NCBI GenBank assembly: GCA_039621445.1
Contig: CP154954.1
Coordinates: 21,278,954-21,342,953 of the forward strand
Origin: Euglena gracilis
Taxonomy: Eukaryota; Euglenida; Euglenophyceae; Euglenales
Direction: 5' to 3'
DNA length: 64,000 nucleotides
Shown here: positions 41,876-53,047 of the stretch, one piece after another
Layout of the letters: each line of letters begins with the position of its first letter
How positions within the stretch are numbered: position 1 is the stretch's first letter
Program-made: the position numbers and the translations under genes
The notes under the pieces: model-generated
The model's input: only the letters and a program-made list of their open reading frames with translations
The model's database searches: none
Told to the model about the DNA's origin: nothing

Positions 41876-42350
41876 CTAGGTTCGATATTAGGAGGGTGTG
41901 CGGAGTTCAGGTGGAGGGATGTCCTCCCTCCTCCTGAAACCATAGGGGTTACCCCGCTTGGCAGGGGGTCTGGACCAACCCGGGGTGAGGACCCCCAAGT
42001 CTGTTTGGGAATCCCTGAAACCCCATGGGAGGCGGGTGCCCCTCCACCAGGCCTTCCCGTATTTTCCGGGGTGCCGATTTTTAGGTCAACGTTTTCATTC
42101 GACAACAAAGGCGCCGAAGGGATTTTTCCTTGCGCAGGTGCTGTGTTGGGGGGTGCCACAGGGGGGGGGGGCAGGTCGACCACCCCCCCACCAGGCCTTC
42201 CCATACAGCCCAACCAAAAAGGTCAAATTTTTCTTTCCGGCACTTCATGCCGAAAACATTTGGGAATTTCGACATTTTTTTATGCCTGCTCCTGGCCCTC
42301 TTGGACCAGGGGCGGGGGGTTCGACCCCCACCTGCTCTTATCGAACCCTG
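41876..42350. mobile_element. 475-bp element of the GGTTCGATATAAGG family, TSD GGCTGCRG
   Basis: It starts CTAGGTTCGATATTAGGAGG and ends CTCTTATCGAACCCTG. The flanks GGCTGCGG (41868-41875) and GGCTGCAG (42351-42358) agree at 7 of 8. The interior has C-run/G-run blocks and AAAGGCGCCGAAGG. The family includes 49175-49574, 52101-52499 and 60787-60889. Confidence 0.72.
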
Positions 42351-42554
42351 GGCTGCAGACAGAAGCCAGCCATCTCCGAATGGCGGCGCTGTGCCTGAGG
42401 GGTGGGCAGTTTTGCTGGCGCAGGAAACTGAGTGGTCCGGGGGTCCAGTGGTCCTCTCGGCTTGGGTTGACCCAGGCAAGTTTCTCTTGAAGACAGACGC
42501 CAATTTTTGGACATCCGGCGCTGTCCTGTACCCCACCCGTCCCCCACCCTTCAG

Positions 42555-45500
42555 GTCTCAACTTCCACAGCGCCTGAGGGGTGTCTGTCAGATCCCCAAC
42601 GTGCAGTCGGAGGGCATCCGTGGCTGCGCCAAGCAGGAGGGGGCGAAACGCTGCGGCGACCTGGGAGCAGTCCGTTGCCTCAGCTGGACGAGTTTGGATT
42701 GCGAAAGGTGTTGACTCCACTGAGCTGCTTTTTTGTGAGCTTGCTGCATACCTCGGTTTTCTTTTGGTTCAATGATGTATTGTTTAATTGTGCTGGAGTT
42801 CAGAGTGTGTCGCATTGCCAGGAGTGGACCAAGTGCTTCGTGCCGGACGTCCCCGAAGCCGCTTTGGCGGACGTTTCGGAACATCTTCAACAGCACGTGT
42901 ACGATGTCCTGGTGGACGTGCGCGATGCGCGGCTGCCACAATCATCCCTCCACCCACAATACCAGGAATTGGCCAAAATTGTGCAAGTGTGTGTGGTACC
43001 AAACCTGGAATGAAAGTCTGATGGATCCAGTGGCAAGAGCCCGACAATGTGTTTGAAATATTTTTTTGAAAAAAATGTTTTCTTGTCAGAAAGGTTGAAT
43101 ATAGGAGTACGCATGAAGTCGAGCTGAACGCACCAACCTGCTAGTCAAACTTTGTATGGGGGGTTGGTTTGTATTTTTTGGTGTTTGTTGCGTTTTGCAC
43201 GCTGGAGCTGGGGTCCTGACCGTATCTGATGTGTGACGAAGCTTTTTTACGCAAATGCTTTATGTGGTTTCACAAAGAAAATTGTGGACTGAAAGCTGAA
43301 AACTGAACGCGAATCAAATCATCCTGACGTGGGCAATTTCGTCTCCGGCTACCAAATTTGGCGGTGTTGTCAAAATTGGTTGGGCGTTTTCGCTCAGTTG
43401 CCTGCCCAGGGTTTCCAGCTCAGTCGCTGATTTGCGTTGCATTCTGCGGCGGTGCTCATCGGGCCCGTGCCAACCCCTCCCTCCCTCTGCCATCGCCTGC
43501 CTCCCTCCCAGGCCCACATCGTGTGCTACACCCACGCGGAGCGGCTCCGCCGGGAGGACCTCCACCGGGTCGCGGCGTGGACAGAGCACACCCACGGCCC
43601 CTCCGCTCAGCAGCTGTCTCTTCCCCAGCGTGGCGCCTGTGGGGAGGGGGAGGTAATGCAGATTTTTGAGGACCGGCAGCCACCCTGCAGGGTTGGTTGG
43701 CACGAAGCCCGTCACAAATCACGGTGTTCACTTTGCGGATCGAGCGATCGCCACTCATCCAAGTGTTCGCGATCTCGTTCCAGCCTGGCTACGGACATCA
43801 CGGTAACAGCCATGATGCCTGTGGGCTCGCTGAGGGCGGAGGGCTGGGCCGGCGACTGCTGAATGCACCGCCGTCTTCTTCCTGGACCTGCGGCGGGTGC
43901 GGCGAATGGACCGGAAGCAGCCCTGGCGGCTCCTTTGCCCACCCATGGTGGACTCGGGCGGGTGGGGGGGAGAGTGTTGGTTTGTGTAGAATGGGGACAC
44001 TCGTAATTGCAGGCCAGGGTTTTGGACAGGGTGCAGGCCAGGTATGGGGTCAGGGTTTGTGAAACTGTTGGGGTCGGGTGTGGCCCACCTGCTACTGGAC
44101 CAGACATGACGCCCACAGCAAGGATGCGCCATCCGGCCGACATGCCACGCGTCGCGGTCCCCCAGTCAGCAGCACGACCTGACTCCGGTGCCCAACCCCG
44201 ACAAGGTCCGGCCGCACCGCCAACAAGGATCAACAGCCGGTGGGTGCATGCATGTCGAACGGGCCACTGCCTTCATCGGAATGCCGGAATCCGGGGAACG
44301 CAGGGATCCCGAGGGGCCCCCAGCCCCCGGCCAGCGCCGCCCTCCGGCCCCTGCGGCGGGCGGTGGCCGCCGCGTGCCGGGCCGGCGGGGGCGCCGAGGC
44401 GCTGGTGGCGGGCCTCCCCAACGCCGGCAAGAGCAGCCTGCTGCACCCGCTGGCCCGCCGGTTCCTGCAGGCGGCGTGGAAGCGGAGGTCCGAGGACCAC
44501 ATGCCCCAGGTCACGTCCAGAACTCGCGATGGGGGACCCCCTGGTTGGGGGGGGGACCCCGATCTCAAGAAAATCCCGACATATGTGCTGTTGCTGAATT
44601 TTGGCGTGTTGCCACGTTGGAATCCACCAAGGCAAAAACTCTGTCACCATCCAGCCGCCCGAAATGCAGCTGGACAGAAATTAAAATTCCTTGATGGGGG
44701 GGGGGTGGGAGGGTGGTTGGCTGGACCATCTCCCATGGGGGGTGAGGAGGTGCTTTTCAATGCAATGCGTGTGTCGATAATTGCCCAGCCACTTTAAATT
44801 TTGGGTCTATAAATCAAAATCTTAATATTTTGACAACTATTGGGGCTTGTCTGTTACTTTGATTTTTTTGGCACCCGGTAAGACCCCTGTGGGTGCTGCC
44901 CGCGGGATTTGTCGGTATTTGTTGGGATTTCTCGGGATTTCTCGGGTTTTGTTGTGGTTTGCACGTTGGAGCTGGGATAGGTGACGAAGCTGTTTCGTGC
45001 AAATGATTTATGTGGTTTCGCAAAAAAAAATTGTGCAGAACTGAAAGTCAACCAGATCATCCTGACGTGGGCAATTTCGTCCCTGTGACCATATTTGGCG
45101 GTGTTGTAAGGATTGGTTGTTGGGCTTTGTCGGGATTTGTGGAACCCCCACCTCAAGGAGGCCAAAGAGATGTTGTCACGATCTGTTCTGATTTGTTGGG
45201 ATTTATCAGGACTTGTCGGGATGCATCGTTGGAGGTGCTTGGCAGCCACGTTGGGAGAATTTGTAGAAGAGGCGAAGAGAAATGTCCAGATGAAATTTTG
45301 GTGCGGAGTCATTTCACAAGTTTGCCTGCATCCCTCGCCAGTGTTATTGAGCCCAAAAAAACTGACTGGTCAGCATTTCAAACCGACCAGTCAGTCAGTC
45401 CGTCTGAAATACTGGGTGCATGTTCAGGAAAGAATGTCCAAGTCAACCATATTGCACTTATATTTTTCCTTGCAAGGCAGCACCAAATAGGACGAATTTG

Positions 45501-48500
45501 ATTTGGGTGCAAATGCTTAGGAGAAAATAATAAAACGACCCCGGGCAGGGGGCGAGGAAGAGCAGAGGCTGGAGATTTTGGACTGGCAGAAGAAAGGCTA
45601 CTGGCTTACTGCCCCTGATCAAAGTGTTTGGAGGTGCATGGCGGCGCATAACCTGGCGGGAGGTGCTGGACAGCTTGCCTCTGAGGGAAAAGTTGCCGAC
45701 TGGTGGGTTGGCCGACTGAAAGGAACACCCCCAGGGGTCGGTCAACAGTCAATGATCCCGAGCACATGAATTTTGAGGTGGTTTTTGGCCAAACATCGTC
45801 TCTTCCGCCGGCGTTGAGCCCTGGGATGGGTCAGGGTCCCCGCCGCCCCCCGCCACAGGTTGCCTGCAAGCCCGGCACAACCACCTCCGTGCTGCCCTAC
45901 CCCATGCCCAGTCCCTGCTGTGCTGTTCCCAGAGAGCGAAATGGGGGAAAGGGAATTTGTGGTACTGCCCCATCCGAAACCATGTCGTGTTCGAAATCAA
46001 CCCCCGTGGTACATGGGCGTTGGGAGCCCACTTCTTCTTGTTGTTGTTGTTGTTGTTATCATCGTCGTCGTTGTTACTGCAATTGCACAAGTGGTCCAAA
46101 ATTAGTTGTATTTTTTGATTTTTTTTTAATGGTGATTTGTGAAGAAAAAAAAGGGGGGAGTCAACAAAACAGCGCCCGCAAAGTGGAGGTGTTCGTGCAG
46201 CATTCCTGAACGCAATGTACAGCATGTACAGCATGTCTGAGAGGGTCAAAGAAAGCGTGTCAGGGTATTGCATCATATGCCATATTTAACTTTTATAATT
46301 CAACGTGTACACACCTTCACATAATCTGCAATTCATCGTTTATGCGGTCAGCTTGTGAAATTGCACAATTAATTCTCCTCAAACCGACCATTTGCGCTAT
46401 TGCGCTACCGACCATGGACGCAATTATGGGAACGTCCATTCCCATAATTGCACAAGTGGACCATTTCCGCAGTTGCCCAAGTGGTTGGTTTGCACATTTT
46501 GCAACTGGTTTGTGTGTGCAATTGCGCACAGGGACCGACAGGAACAATTTTTTTTTAAAATAAATCAAATCAAAGTGTAAGTTTTTGTGGAAAGCTCAAT
46601 GTTGTCTGCCCCACCGACACCCCAAGTTGATGAGGCAGCCGTTGGAAGTTTCCCAAGCACACATGCTGGGTGTCCATGTGCTGCACGTATGCTGTTTGGG
46701 ACACCTGCCTCTAGAACACCATAAACTCTGCCTCAACGGTCCTGCGGCACCAGACCACGTCCTGATCATATTAAACAGGTTTAGGCGCCGTTTGTTGGGA
46801 CTTTCGAAAAACACAAACAGTGCGTTTGCGCAATTCCGCACGGCCAATATTGTTTTAAGTGCGAGATCGGCTGCCTGACTGGTTTGGGTTGATTTCAACG
46901 CGGCGGCCACACGTCACATAAGCCACGGAACACCGGCTTTCGGTCACCCACAGCTTTCAAACGTGCGCCATGTGTGCCGCTTGCGCAGGGGAACAACGTT
47001 CATGTGGGCAGTCCGGTCCGGCAGTCCGGCAAATCATTCTGTGGACCAGGCTTGTGCTTAGTCGGGTGCACCCCCCGGGGGGTTGGGCCTTTGGGGGTGC
47101 CTGCCTGTAGCAGGCACCCCCCTCCAACCCCGGCGCCAAAGGTGCCGGCGGCCTGGAAAAGGCCATTTTCAATGAAAATTTTCTGGGTCCCCCCAACCCC
47201 CCCCCCGGGGTGTGCCTGCTAGGGACAGGTACCCTATAGCACCCACCCACCAGCATGCTGTGGGGCCTAGGCAAAAGAGGGGGGTCCCGCGGGACGCCCC
47301 TGTCGAGTTGTGAACTCAACCGGACCGGTCGAGTTCGAGGGGGAGAGGGGGGTCCGTGGTCTGGACTAACAGAAAACAATGGGGGAGCCCAGGCACCGTG
47401 GGACCCCCCCCCCCGCAGATGCTGAACAAGATGCAGATTGAACAAGATGTCGACACTGGACAAGATGCAGATGCTGTACAAGTGCAGATGCTGTACAAGA
47501 TGCAGATGCTGGACAAGATGCAGATGCTGGGCAAGATGCAGATGCTGGACAAGATGCAGATATTGGAGAAGATGCAGGGGATGCAGGTACTAGACAAGAT
47601 TAAGATCTTGACAAGACGCAGGTATTGGATAAGATGCACACACCAGACAAGATGCAGTGATTGCTGATGCAATGTCCTGGTCGAGGTCCGAACTCCCCTG
47701 TCGAGGTCCGAACTCAGCCAGACAGGGGGGGGTGGGAGGTAAGGTTGGGACGACTACTGTGCCCCCCCCCCCGAGTTAGTCACCCCCCCCCTACCTGGGT
47801 TGTCCCCTCTTCGTCCCCCGGGGGGCGAATACCGTCCTGCACCGCCGGGCCTGCCCCCCAGCCTGCCGGCCGCAGTGGCTCTGGGGCATCGACACCCCCG
47901 GGCTGGACCCCCCGGCGACAGCGTTCCAGGAGGACCCAGAGCTGGGCTCAGGGGTTTTCTAAAGCCGGAGGGATCCTCCCCCAGGGGGGGGGTCCATCCA
48001 GCCAGCACGTTTTTTCCAGCCAACAACTCCCTCCCCAGGTCCGCCGAAAAACAGTTGGGGCTGGACCAAAAACTGCCAATGGTTTTTTTCGAGAGAGAAA
48101 AAATTGGGGGAAGGGGCCAAAAATGGTATTTTTTGAGGGGATTTTGAGCTTCCCTGATTTTTTTTGAAAAATCCCAAAAAAAAACCAAGCTGAAATTGCA
48201 TTTTTCTTTTGCCATTTTTTAGGTGCCAGGCAGGTCCAGCTGCAGGGAGGGGGAAAATATGCACCGTGCAGTTTTTGCAGTTTTTGCAGTTTTCACGTTT
48301 TGGGATTTTTTTTTGCAGTTTTTTGCAGTTTTGCAGCTTTTTTTCTGAAAAAACTGCACACGTGCAGTTTTTTGCATTTTTTTTTAATTCCAGTTTTGAG
48401 GAAACCTGAGGTGTTTATTTTTTGGTGGTCTGCGCCTTATTATGCTGGATTATATGTTTGAAGGGTGTTTCACAAAAGAAAGCATCATCTGTTCATAAGT

Positions 48501-51500
48501 TGTGCTGTCTACAGCTATCCCATCAGTTGTCTTGCCCCCCAATTGTTCTGCCAACTGCCTTGCCTCTCAATACAACAGAGATTGTTGTAGCCACCATTCC
48601 AAAAAAAAACAGATTGTTTCGGTGACAAGGCCACAATTACTCCTCAACCAAAATTGCTCCATCTCCAACCTGTGCATGTGGTGACAGATGTCACGATGCT
48701 TATTTTGGCAAGTGTCATTTGCACACTCCTGAAAAGATTCAACTAATTATGTTGGGATTCCTAGGGACTAAATCCAAAAACTTTTTTTGTGTGCAAATTT
48801 TGGTTGAAGTTGAATTTGAGGATTTTGGAATTTGTCAGCCAAAGCTCCTGACGAATGAATGAATGAATGCTTGGGTCTTGCCCCAAGCATTGTGGCCAAA
48901 TGTCGCACAAGCCAAATGCTTCAAAGTGCAAAAAATTCTTTCTTATTTGCAGGAAATTCCCAGGTGGTAGACCATTTGGCAATCCCCTCAATACAATGTT
49001 CAAAGTTTGCGATGGTTGTTGTAGATTTTTTCTATCGTGACATGGGGAAATTTCACCAGGGGATGGACCGAAAGTTCCAAACTGAAGATCCCCTGCAAGA
49101 ATTGAAAGCATTGAAAATTTCTGTGTACGGGTATTTTTGCATTTTTTTCCACATTTAGAAAGGAAACCGTTTGCCAGGGTTTGATATAAGGAGGGCGTAC
49201 ATGGTTTAGGTGGGGGGGTGTCCCCCCCCACCCCCCCCCCCTCCTGGCCCGCAGGGGGGGGGTCAGGACCCCCCCCCCCCCACCTGCCAGGGGGGTCCGG
49301 ACCGACCCTCGGGGGGGTTCCCGGGACCCCCCCCAAAAAGGGTCAATTTTTTCCTCCGGCGCTTTGCGCCGAAAATTTTTTGCATTTTTGGCACATTTTT
49401 GCCCAAAAAGTGCCCAAAATGGCACTTTTGGTCGTTTTGGGGGGTCAAAAATTTTCGGCCACCCTGACCGCGCACCTGTTTAGGTGGGGGGGGTGTCCCC
49501 CCCACCCCCCCCTCCTGGCCCGCAGGGGGGGGGGGTCCGGACCACCCCCCCACCTGTCCTTATATCGAACCCTGCCGTTTGGTATCTTTGTGGGCATGGT
49601 TGGTACAAGTTTTGGTGCAGGAAAACCGGTGTGACCCGGCATCCAAACACATGCCTTGCATTTCAGTGCATGAAAAACCATGTTCAGTGCACCTTGATTG
49701 ATTGCTTCCATTTTTGTCGTCATCAGCTCCAAAGCTGTGCAAAAAAAAAGTTATGTGAATTGGGGCGTGCTCGTGTGGTCGCAATTTACGTTGTTTTGCA
49801 TGTGCACACCAAGTCAGCTTGTTTATAGCTATTTTTTGTTGAAGTGCAGTCTTTTGCAGTTTTTTTGCAGTTTTTTGCAGTTTTTTTTTGCAGTTTTTTG
49901 CAGTGCAGTTTTTGACCAGCCTGTGTGCAGTTTTTCCCCCCCCCCCCTGCCAGCTGCCGCCGGCCGCCCCCCCCCCCCCCCCGTACTCCCCCCCCCACAG
50001 TGGTTCCAGCCATCACCTTCTTTTCCGGCTAGCACCATTTGCCAGCCAGCTTGTGCCCCCCCCCCCCGGGTCCATGAGAAAACCCCTAGATGGGCTTCAA
50101 GCTGTTCCTCACAGGCCATCTGCGCCGGGGCAGGGCTCCATGTGCGGTGGACGTTGCCGACTACGTGCTGTGGAAGTGCAATTGGGTGCGTCCCCTGTGA
50201 CCTGGCCCTTGGTGGGGGCTGGAATGTCGAGGCAGGTTTTATCTGGTGGAGGCTGGCGGGGACCGGAGGAGGGGGCTCACATTTACATGGGTGCGCTCCA
50301 GTGCAAAAGCTCTGATGCCACATATATTCATGTGTTGGATGAATTACCCACGTGTGCACGCAAACCAATCACGCCCCCCCCCAAACTGAAGCTCCGGAGG
50401 TGGTGGTGCGCTTCAATTTTGGATTTTGATATTCTTTTGGGTTTGCATCATTATGGGGATTGTGTTTAATGGATGGCCACCTTTGGGAATTGATTTTGTT
50501 GTTTTCACAACAAAATTACTGGAAAGAGTAACGGCAAAAATATTTGAGTGTTCTGTTTTGCCCCATTGGAATTTGTCATTTTTTTTTAATTTAACGGCTG
50601 TCAATCCATGCAATGTTTGGAAAGGGTCACAATTTCTTCCAGGGTTTGCCCATGCGACCAATACAACCACCAACGATGAGAATCTCCCCAAGCTCCAATG
50701 TCTTTTCCAGGCTTCTGTTTAAGGAAGTAAGGGGAGGTGCTATGGGCAGGTGGGGGGTGGGGGTTGAAAGTGGGTGGGTAGTGCTATGGAACATCCTCCA
50801 GTGCCGAAAGGCACCAGGGACCCGAAAACGACCATTGTCAAGAGAAATTGGTCGGAGGAAGCTATCATGATAACCGCTTTTGCGGATGTTTCGGGCCTAC
50901 AAACTGCAATTGGTGACCTACAATGCCGCCTTGCGCAACTTTCAACCACAAATCCCAGTATGGGAGCACTCAGATCCACTGTGGCTGATTTGCACAATCA
51001 GTTGCAAGTGGATGTGAGCAAAATTGAATCCGCATTTCTGGAATTGCCGGCAACGTGTCCAAAACTGTGTGTGTGGGGGTGCTCGCATTGGGCAGGCGCC
51101 CCATAGCACCCAACCCCCCGGGGGGGGGAGGGGTTGGATAAGGAAGCCTGGTCTTCTGTTATCGTCAGAACTCAGCCATTCTCCCCATGTCAGCTTAATT
51201 GTTCTTTCCACATCTGTGATCTGAAGACGGATCCCAATGGTCAATCGAGCAACCATTGCTTTCTCATTGCTGTCTCTACTCAGCTTCGCCACCATTTCTA
51301 TGTTCCGATTTTAAAACTCCGTTCACCCCAGTGCTTGTTGACTCCCAAGGTGGATCACTTCGGGGTTTTCCCTCCAATCTCCGTCCACCACCCACTCACC
51401 CAGCCATCTGCACACACAGGGAGAGGCAAGAATACAGACACCCACATGCACACATATACACACAGACACATACATACACACATAAATTGTATACAATCAC

Positions 51501-53047
51501 ACACGTGCAGACGCATACATCCACACATACATGCATTCACACAATCACACACATATATGGACACATGCATACACACATACGCATATGCACACATACCGAC
51601 ACATACACACACACACACACATACAAGCATTCACACATGCACATTCACACATGCACACATACAAGCACATGCATACATATGCACACACACACATGTATAT
51701 GCGTACACGCACATACAGACAGAAGCACCCACACAGGTGCGCACAGACACATAGATTTGCAAAATGGAATTTTGCTTTTTTGTCGCAACCAATGGATTCC
51801 TGAAGCGGTGGGTTGCTGCCAGGGGCCTACTGATGACATCCAATTAATCCTGCGACAGTTTATGGGAGTGGCAGATTACGGTGTGACCTGGCGCCCCATG
51901 CAGCCACTGCTCAATTTCTCCACCTCCCCGGATCATGGAAAATATTTTTTACACATGTATGAAATTTTCATAGAACGCAATGAGTATACATCACATATTG
52001 TGACATATCACATGATGTTTCCTTGCCGTTTTTGCTGACACATCGGTGTCTACATATGAGTGTGCATTGTGTGCATGCGTTGATGGGAACCTTTTGGCCC
52101 CAGGGTTTGATATAAGGAGGGCGTACATGGTTTAGGTGGGGGGGTGTCCCCCCCACCCCCCCCCCTCCTGGCCCGCAGGGGGGGGTCCGGACCACCCCCC
52201 CCCCACCTGCCAGGGGGGTCCGGACCGACCCTCGGGGGGGTTCCCGGCCCCCCCCCCCAAAACGGTCAATTTTTTCCTCCGGCGCTTCGCGCCGAAAATT
52301 TTTTGCATTTTTGTCACATTTTTGCCCAAAAAGTGCCCAAAATGGCACTTTTGGTCGTTTTGGGGGGTCAAAAATTTTCGGCCACCCTGACCGCGCACCT
52401 GTTTAGGTGGGGGGGGTTTCCCCCCCCCCCCCCCCCCCTCCTGGCCCGCAGGGGGGGGGTCCGGACCACCCCCCCCACCTGTCCTTATATCGAACCCTGT
52501 TTGGCCCTCCCTGCTGCCCATGCCTGGGCACCGGCTCCCTCCCTGCCGCCCGCAGGCGACCCGCGGGCGGAGGCCCGGGCGGCGGAGTGCTTCCTCGGGT
52601 TGGCGGCGGAGCACGGCTTCGACCGCCTCGTGCTGGACCCACTGCCGCTGCCCGCCGGGGCCCCCGGCCAGGCTCTTTTGTAACTCGGAAGACCCCCCTC
52701 CCCGGGGGTCTGGGGCTGGAATAAACCCAATGTTGCTCACCCGGCCAGGGGGAGCAACACACGAGCGCTGGGGTGGGGGGTCCCTGGCCACTCGCCACAC
52801 AAACTGGGCCAGAAGCCAAGTTAGCGCCCGCCGCAAACAGAGAAGAAGGTGTGCAACTAAGGGGGTCTGGGGCTGGACCCCCCCCAACCCGAGGGGGGTC
52901 CCGGCCAGACTGGGCGGTGGGGGACCCTCCGGGGCCTCAAACAGGAAGCCTGCCCCCGGCACCTTGACGCGGCCGCTCCACTTCCCGGGGGAGGGGCCGA
53001 TCATTGCCACCAATTTCCGGCCGGAGAGTTTCCGTGGGCCTCGGCCA
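42555..53047 (+). CDS. MTG1/YlqF-type circularly permuted GTPase, paralogue A
   Basis: Exons: 42555-42707 (Cys-rich, IRGCAKQEGAKRCGDLGAVR), 42806-42986 (YDVLVDVRDARLPQSSLHPQ), 43512 to about 43600 (IVCYTHAERLRREDL, G4 position), a tentative exon ending 43802 (VFAISFQPGYG, G5 position), about 44324-44509 (LVAGLPNAGKSSLLHPL, G1 P-loop), 45859-45910 (KPGTTTSVLPYPM, G2), 47862-47945 (WLWGIDTPGLDPP, G3), 50094-50189 (FKLFLTGHLRR ... VADYVLWKCNW), 52556-52665 (EARAAECFLGLAAEHGFDRL) and 52958 to about 53047. The order DAR motif, G4, G5, G1, G2, G3 defines the permuted YlqF/MTG1 family, which acts in ribosome assembly, often of organelle ribosomes. The G4 N-K-x-D is replaced by T-H-A-E. Junctions from 44509 to 52958 are in phase; those around 43.6-44.3 kb are not resolved. 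The C-terminus may extend to exons near 60.5 kb. Confidence 0.72.
47047..47257. mobile_element. 211-bp diverged relative of the 9168-9269 intron element
   Basis: It begins CAGGCTTGTGCTTAGTCGGG, identical to the start of the 102-bp intron in the methyltransferase gene. It adds a GGCGCCAAAGGTGCC hairpin and ends in CACCCACCCACCAGCATG. The flanks CTGTGGAC and CTGTGGGG share 6 of 8 bases. It lies in the intron between the G2 and G3 exons of GTPase A. Confidence 0.6.
47415..47660. repeat. minisatellite, 18-bp unit TGCAGATGCTGGACAAGA, second locus
   Basis: About 13 units, matching the array at 2829-2960. It lies in the GTPase A intron between the G2 and G3 exons, next to a duplicated GTCGAGGTCCGAACTC (47674-47715). 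Confidence 0.85.
48243..49949. mobile_element. 1707-bp element nested in the intron element, TSD CCAGCTG
   Basis: It starts CAGGGAGGGGGAAAATATGC and ends CAGTTTTTCCCCCC...CCTG. The 7-bp duplication CCAGCTG is at 48236-48242 and 49950-49956. It is a sister of 36145-37419, with the same TTTTTTGCAG arrays at both ends and the same core, but is longer because it holds the 400-bp element at 49175-49574. Confidence 0.85.
49175..49574. mobile_element. 400-bp element, third nesting level, TSD CCGTTTGS
   Basis: It starts CAGGGTTTGATATAAGGAGG and ends CCTTATATCGAACCCTG. The flanks CCGTTTGC and CCGTTTGG agree at 7 of 8. The sister element at 36145-37419 has the corresponding site without insertion (GCTGTTTGGCACC near 37077). 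Its interior is nearly identical to 52101-52499, including GGCGCTTTGCGCC and the 3' arm TTTTGGTCGTTTTGGGGGGT. Confidence 0.87.
51413..51752. repeat. CA/ACAT-rich microsatellite region
   Basis: Irregular ACACAT/CACATA repeats over 340 bases in the intron of GTPase A before the 52556 exon. Confidence 0.9.
52101..52499. mobile_element. 399-bp element, twin of 49175-49574, TSD TTTGGCCC
   Basis: Same ends (CAGGGTTTGATATAAGG ... CCTTATATCGAACCCTG) and nearly the same sequence throughout as the copy 2.9 kb upstream. The perfect 8-bp duplication TTTGGCCC is at 52093-52100 and 52500-52507. It lies in the conventional intron just before the 52556 exon of GTPase A. The low divergence suggests recent movement. 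Confidence 0.9.
52669..52952 (+). mobile_element. 284-bp element that is a nonconventional intron of GTPase A, TSD CCCCCGGC
   Basis: It starts CAGGCTCTTTTG and ends ACAGGAAGCCTG. The perfect 8-bp duplication CCCCCGGC is at 52661-52668 and 52953-52960. Removing 52666-52957 joins GCC-CCC to GGC-ACC in frame (LPLPAGAP|GTLTRPLHF), with CAG at +4 to +6 and CTG at -8 to -6, exactly as at 9168-9269. The interior has C-run/G-run blocks. Confidence 0.85.

Larger units (their letters stand above)
38233..42554. other. low-complexity and repeat DNA before GTPase A
   Basis: TTTTTGCA-rich sequence (38.45-39.15 kb), the TA microsatellite, the 242-bp element at 40806 and the 475-bp element at 41876. A GC-biased patch at 39.99-40.19 kb (TRDAGGAMPETAAALSPPRH) might be an exon, but nothing supports it further. 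42420-42540 has a weak retroelement-like resemblance. Confidence 0.5.
47949..50088 (+). mobile_element. 2.1-kb element that is itself a nonconventional intron of GTPase A, TSD GMTGGGCT
   Basis: It starts CAGGGGTTTTCT and ends AGAAAACCCCTA. The flanks GCTGGGCT (47941-47948) and GATGGGCT (50089-50096) agree at 7 of 8. Splicing out 47946-50093 joins CTG-G to GC-TTC and gives PELGFKLFLTG, as expected after the DTPG motif in MTG1 proteins. CAG sits at +4 to +6 and CTA at -8 to -6. The element contains the 1.7-kb insertion 48243-49949; without it the intron would be about 430 bp. Confidence 0.82.

Noticed and set aside
41321-42490. 389-codon open frame on the + strand
   Set aside because: Its second half runs through the TIR-bounded element 41876-42350, third positions show no GC bias in the first half, and no family was recognised.
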